NCBI GenBank assembly: GCA_016199325.1
Contig: JACQGW010000326.1
Coordinates: 1 to 25,574, forward strand
Length of the DNA: 25,574 nucleotides
Origin: Chloroflexota bacterium
GTDB taxonomy: Bacteria; Chloroflexota; Dehalococcoidia; JACQGW01
Reading direction: 5' to 3'
Positions within the stretch are counted from its first letter, which is position 1. Each line of letters starts with the position of its first letter. The translations under genes and the position numbers were made by a program. Positions 22,129 to 25,574 of this stretch are shown in pieces. The notes below the pieces were generated by a model. The model did no database searches. It was not told the DNA's origin and worked only from the letters and a program-made list of their open reading frames with translations.

Positions 22129-23280
22129 ATGTTCACCCGCCCCTTCAGCGACGCCGAGTACGCACGTCGCCTGGAGCGCACCCGCCGGATCATGGCCGAG
22201 CGCGGGATCGACGTCCTGCTCCTCTACGCGCCCGAGAGCATGAACTACCTGACCGGCTACGACTCCTTCGGCTACTTCGCCTACCAGTGTCTGATCGTCC
22301 CCATCGAGGGCGAGCTGACGATCCAGGTACGCAAGCCCGACGTGGCGCTGGCCCAGGACACCTCGAATGTGCGAGACGTCCGTGTCTGGCTGGACTCGCA
22401 GAAGCAGAATCCTCCGCTGGAGACCAGGTGGATCCTGGAGGAGCGCGGGCTGCTGGGCAAGCGGATCGCCTTCGAGAGGGCCTGCTATTCGCTCGGACCG
22501 GACCTCTACGACGGCGTCCGACGGACATTTGCAGACCAGATCCTCCTGGACGGGACCGAGGTCGTCTTCGATCAGCGGCTGGTCAAGTCTGAGGAGGAGC
22601 GCGCCTACATGCAGCAGGCCGGAGAGCTCGCCGACCTCGCGATCACGTCGGCCGCCCGGATGATGCGGGTCGGGATGACGGAGTTCGAGATAGCGGCCGA
22701 GATGGAGCGGGTGCTGAAGGTCAATGGGAGCGAGTACCCGGCAATGCCGATCATCTGCACGCGGAACCCCCGCTTCTGGGGCAGGGGCATGCCGTCCGAG
22801 GGCCGGATTCAACCCGACGACCTCTTCCAGATCGAGCTTGGCGGCTGCGCCCGACACTACCACGCCGTGATCATGCGGTCGATCTTCGTCGGCGAGCCGT
22901 CGCCACGGCTACGGGATATCCAGAAGGTAGTCGTCGAAGCGGCGCAAGCGGCGACGGCGGCCGTCCGACCGGGCGTGCCGATCGGGGACGTCGACCGGGC
23001 TCGGCGGAAGGTGGTCGACGCCGCCGGCTACACCGACATCCGGATCCCGCGCTGTGGATACGGGGTGGGTCTCTCCTATCCACCGAGCTGGCTGGCGGGG
23101 CTCGACGTCCAGGAGGACAACCCGCTCATTCTCGCGGCGGGGATGACGTTCACGCTCCAGCCCGGCCTGAACCTGTTGGAGGAGCAGGTCTCGTACTCGA
23201 TCGGCGAGACCGTCATGGTAACGGAGACGGGCTGCGAAGTTCTGACGAAGTGCCCGTGGGAGCTCTACGCCGGGCAATAG
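22129..23280 (+). CDS. M24-fold hydrolase without metal ligands (creatinase / ectoine-hydrolase-like), copy 2
   Basis: Paralogue of the gene at 18248, 383 residues, about 85% identical by eye along the whole length, including long identical nucleotide runs near the start. The same five metal positions are non-ligands (Glu236, Val247, then Tyr, Gln and Gly at the equivalents of 309, 342 and 357), so the loss is ancestral to both copies and conserved. Differences cluster in a few spots: near GGCARHYHA, the region AAGYTDIRIPRCGYG (two residues longer), and PGLNLLEEQ. That suggests changed specificity or a partner subunit rather than simple redundancy; M24 proteins are usually dimers, so a heterodimer is possible. 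A strong AGGAGGT ribosome site supports the ATG at 22129; the longer reading from 22009 would run through the palindromic element. Confidence 0.85.
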   Translation: MFTRPFSDAEYARRLERTRRIMAERGIDVLLLYAPESMNYLTGYDSFGYFAYQCLIVPIEGELTIQVRKPDVALAQDTSNVRDVRVWLDSQKQNPPLETRWILEERGLLGKRIAFERACYSLGPDLYDGVRRTFADQILLDGTEVVFDQRLVKSEEERAYMQQAGELADLAITSAARMMRVGMTEFEIAAEMERVLKVNGSEYPAMPIICTRNPRFWGRGMPSEGRIQPDDLFQIELGGCARHYHAVIMRSIFVGEPSPRLRDIQKVVVEAAQAATAAVRPGVPIGDVDRARRKVVDAAGYTDIRIPRCGYGVGLSYPPSWLAGLDVQEDNPLILAAGMTFTLQPGLNLLEEQVSYSIGETVMVTETGCEVLTKCPWELYAGQ

Positions 23281-23347
23281 CGGGGCAGTCAGGGGAACGA
23301 GCTGTCAACGGATTCTGGGAGCGGATTGAACGGACAGGAGCGATACC

Positions 23348-24169
23348 GTGATTCAGGAGCCATCCATCACCTATGCGCACGTGAGCCCGCGTGAAGTCAG
23401 ACAGATGATCCGCGAGGGGCGCTGGCACCAGCGCGACACCGGCGGGCTGGCCGGTGGCTACGTCCAGACGAGCTTCGTCTGTCTGCCGAAGGAATACGCC
23501 TTCGATTTCTTCCTGTTCTGCCAGCGCAACCCCGCTCCCCAGCCCATCCTGGAGGTGCTGGGGCCGGGCGAGACCGAGCCGAAAATGCTGGCGCCGGGCG
23601 CCGACATCCGAACCGACGCGCCCGGCTACCGGGTCTGGCGCAACGGTGAAATCGTCGACATCGTGCCCAATTTGCTGGACCACTGGCGCGACGACCTCGT
23701 CACCTTCTTCAGCGGCGGCAGCTTCAGCTTCGAAGCCGACCTGCTCGCCCTGGGCGTCGAGCTGCGGCACATCCAGACGGCCGAGAAGATCGGCGTCTAC
23801 GTCACCAACATCCCGTGCCGGCCAGCCGGGGTCTTCCACGGCCCGCTGGCGGTGAGCATGCGCCCGATCCCCTCGCGCTCCGTCGTTCCGGTTGTCGAGA
23901 TCACGTCCCGGATACCCGAAGCCCACGGAGCGCCGGTCTGGATCGGCGACCCCAAGGCGATCGGCGTCGACCTTGACCATCCGTTCAGCGGTGGCGTCAC
24001 GGTCGTGCCAGATGGCACCGTGCCGGTCTTCTGGGCCTGCGGAGATACCCAGTTGGTGGCCGCGCAGATGGCGAAGGTCGACTTCATGCTCAGCTACGTC
24101 GACGGGGGCGTCCTCGTGACCGACGTCCCCGCCCGATCCGTCAGCAAGCTGTACTGGCCACGCGTGTAG
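23348..24169 (+). CDS. DUF1445 family protein (D-glutamate cyclase / putative hydro-lyase, YcsI-like)
   Basis: Protein of 273 residues of the DUF1445 family, length typical. Diagnostic stretches: REVRQMIREGRWHQRDTGGLAGGYVQTSFVCLPKEYAFDFFLFCQRNPAPQPILEV, then YRVWRNGEIVD, FFSGGSFSFEADLLALGV and VPVFWACGDTQLVAAQMAK near the end. The mitochondrial relative DGLUCY interconverts D-glutamate and 5-oxo-D-proline, and bacterial YcsI sits with 5-oxoprolinase genes. It starts with GTG behind AGGAG, 67 bp after the second M24 gene, and ends the operon. Together with two N-acyl-D-amino-acid deacylases this points to a D-amino acid, possibly D-glutamate, as an intermediate. Catalysis by this protein is inferred only from the family. 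Confidence 0.88.
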   Translation: MIQEPSITYAHVSPREVRQMIREGRWHQRDTGGLAGGYVQTSFVCLPKEYAFDFFLFCQRNPAPQPILEVLGPGETEPKMLAPGADIRTDAPGYRVWRNGEIVDIVPNLLDHWRDDLVTFFSGGSFSFEADLLALGVELRHIQTAEKIGVYVTNIPCRPAGVFHGPLAVSMRPIPSRSVVPVVEITSRIPEAHGAPVWIGDPKAIGVDLDHPFSGGVTVVPDGTVPVFWACGDTQLVAAQMAKVDFMLSYVDGGVLVTDVPARSVSKLYWPRV

Positions 24170-24237
24170 GAGCCCAGGATTGACGAGGGCGAAATGGCAG
24201 AAGCCTCCGGCGATAGCAGCCCGATCGCCCGACCCGT

Positions 24238-25170
24238 TCACGTTACCTCCTCGATTCGGACCCGTGGCAGCAGCGCCGCAACGTCGTCGACCGTGCCGAG
24301 TGCGGTCCCTGTCGCCAGCGCCGTCGCCGCGCCGGCCGCGCTGCCCAGCCGCAGGCCGGCCACGATGCCGTCGCCCCGGGCCAGCGCCACCGCCAGGCCG
24401 GCCACCATCGAGTCCCCCGATCCAACGGTGCTCCGCCGCTCGACCGCCGGGGGAATGGCATGCCAGGCGTGCTCGCCCTGGACGCAGACTGCGCCAGCCG
24501 CGCCCATCGAGATCACGACGACGGCGATCCCCTGGCGCGCCAGCTCGCGGGCGCCGCTCACCACCGCCGCGAGGTCGGGCAAAGATCGGCCCAGCAACCG
24601 CTCGGCCTCGGCCGCGTTCGGCTTGACGAGATGCGGCCGGGCGGCGACGCCCAGTCGGAGCGGCTCGCTGTCGGTATCGAGGATGGTTTGGACGCCCCGG
24701 GCCTGCGCGAGCCGAATCAACGTGGCATAGACGTCCGGTGGCGTCCCGGGGAGCAAACTGCCGGCAAGGACGAGGACCCGGCCGGCCTGGAGCCAGAACT
24801 GGAGAATGCCATCCAGTCTGGCGACGCTCTCCGGGCCGACGGTCGGTCCTGGGCCGTAGAGGCTCGTCGCCGCGCCAGCGGCCTGATCGACGATCGTGAC
24901 GTTGAGGCGCGTCTGGCCGGGGATCCGGACGAAGTGGTGCTCGACCCCTTCGTCGTCGAGCGCCTTCTGCACGATCAGGCCGATCTCCCCGGCCAGAAAG
25001 CCGAAGGCAATCGTCGGCCAGCCAAGGCGGTGGACCATCCGCGAGGCGTTGATCCCATTGCCGGCCGGGTCCAGGTGCGACGCTTGAAAACGGTTGACGT
25101 CGCCAACCCGCAGTCCGGAGACGATGATGGTCTGATCGACGGCCGGATTGGGTGTGTAGGTCATAATCAT
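24238..25170 (-). CDS. PfkB-family sugar-phosphate kinase (1-phosphofructokinase / tagatose-6-phosphate kinase type)
   Basis: Phosphorylates a sugar phosphate, most likely fructose 1-phosphate or tagatose 6-phosphate. The 310-residue protein begins MIMTYTPNPAVDQTI, as in FruK/LacC. It has the substrate-side AGNGINASRMVHRLG motif and the C-terminal PfkB signature around VGSGDSMVAGLAVAL, with the catalytic Asp in GSGDS. The family norm at this point is GAGDS; Ser replaces Ala here. A frame open to 25326 is rejected: the family N-terminus starts at 25170 and the extension overlaps the ATPase gene. It lies 13 bp downstream of the P-type ATPase gene on the same strand, an unusual operon partner. 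It converges on the DUF1445 gene with a 68-bp gap that shows no clear terminator. Confidence 0.92.
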   Translation of the reverse strand: MIMTYTPNPAVDQTIIVSGLRVGDVNRFQASHLDPAGNGINASRMVHRLGWPTIAFGFLAGEIGLIVQKALDDEGVEHHFVRIPGQTRLNVTIVDQAAGAATSLYGPGPTVGPESVARLDGILQFWLQAGRVLVLAGSLLPGTPPDVYATLIRLAQARGVQTILDTDSEPLRLGVAARPHLVKPNAAEAERLLGRSLPDLAAVVSGARELARQGIAVVVISMGAAGAVCVQGEHAWHAIPPAVERRSTVGSGDSMVAGLAVALARGDGIVAGLRLGSAAGAATALATGTALGTVDDVAALLPRVRIEEVT

Positions 25171-25183
25171 CGCGGTTCCCTGG

Positions 25184-25574
25184 CTAGTCCACCGGCGTCC
25201 GCTGGAGGAGCAGGGCGTTGACGGCGACCAGCGCCGAGCTGCCGGCCATCGTGAAGGCGGCGATCTCCGGCCGCAGCAGCAGGCCGAAGAGCGGGTAGAA
25301 AGCGCCGCCGGCGATCGGGAAGGCAATGACGTTGTACCCGGCCGCGTACCAGAGGTTCTCGATCATCTTCCGTCGGGTCGCCTGGCTGATGGCGATCACC
25401 TTCGCGACGTCGAGCGGATCGCTTCGCATCAGGACGACGTCGGCCGACTCGAGCGCGACGTCGGTTCCTGCGCCGATCGCGATGCCGACGTTGGCCTGGA
25501 CGAGCGCCGGGGCGTCGTTGATGCCGTCGCCGACCATCGCGACGAGCTTCCCTTCCCGCTGCACCTCTCGCACC
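25184..25574 (-). CDS. Heavy-metal-translocating P1B-type ATPase, C-terminal fragment (runs off window)
   Basis: Only the last 130 residues are present; the 5' part lies beyond the right edge. The fragment holds the hinge motif [14 protein letters not shown] of the phosphorylation domain, then [21 protein letters not shown] and [24 protein letters not shown]. Two final membrane helices follow ([20 protein letters not shown] and [17 protein letters not shown]). The NLWYAAGYN and [15 protein letters not shown] helices match copper-type exporters of the CopA/CopB group, so Cu(I) or a related metal is likely; the CPx motif that would decide is outside. The internal GTG at the edge is not the real start. 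Confidence 0.9.
   Translation of the reverse strand, partial: VREVQREGKLVAMVGDGINDAPALVQANVGIAIGAGTDVALESADVVLMRSDPLDVAKVIAISQATRRKMIENLWYAAGYNVIAFPIAGGAFYPLFGLLLRPEIAAFTMAGSSALVAVNALLLQRTPVD

Overview
The window is GC-rich and gene-dense, and most likely comes from a member of the Chloroflexota. The main clue is the extracytoplasmic solute-binding lipoproteins, whose lipobox Cys is followed by a long Ala/Pro/Thr linker, a style common in that phylum. Other clues are the many heptanucleotide and REP-like palindromic repeats between genes and the abundance of ABC importers for organic nitrogen compounds. The phylum call is inference; no rRNA or other phylogenetic marker is present.

Layout. 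(1) 1-176: REP-like palindromes. (2) 177-1997 (-): orphan oligopeptide-binding lipoprotein. (3) 2220-3630 (-): ECF sigma factor overlapping a membrane-anchored probable anti-sigma protein whose middle third is built from dispersed repeat DNA; divergent from a secreted Kelch-propeller lipoprotein (3854-4777, +). (4) 4818-10911 (+): consensus promoter, FCD-type GntR regulator with a candidate self-operator, peptide-binding lipoprotein, DppB/DppC-like permeases and an N-acyl-D-amino-acid deacylase; no ABC ATPase is present. (5) 11157-18034 (+): GAF-PucR regulator, a DUF1989 protein (carboxyguanidine deiminase/urea-carboxylase-associated family), and a complete PotABCD-like importer. (6) 18248-24169 (+): two near-identical M24-fold hydrolases that have lost all five canonical metal ligands (creatinase/ectoine-hydrolase-like), a second N-acyl-D-amino-acid deacylase, an SDR oxidoreductase and a DUF1445 (D-glutamate-cyclase family) protein. 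(7) 24238-25574 (-): PfkB sugar-phosphate kinase behind the C-terminal end of a heavy-metal P-type ATPase that runs off the window.

How it fits together (inference): regions 4-6 look like three adjoining scavenging modules for unusual nitrogenous metabolites. Two have their own importer and regulator. The third has a hydrolase plus N-acyl deacylase pairing that resembles the logic of ectoine breakdown (ring hydrolysis to an N-acyl amino acid, then deacylation) but with a different deacylase family. The substrate is unknown. A 20-bp palindromic element next to heptamer arrays occurs once at 11.0 kb and once, inverted, at 18.2 kb. It brackets module 5 and lies upstream of the module 5 regulator and of the module 6 operon. 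It could be an operator, a repeat end or a cassette boundary.

No tRNA, rRNA, CRISPR array, transposase or integrase was recognised. No gene-free stretch exceeds 300 bp.
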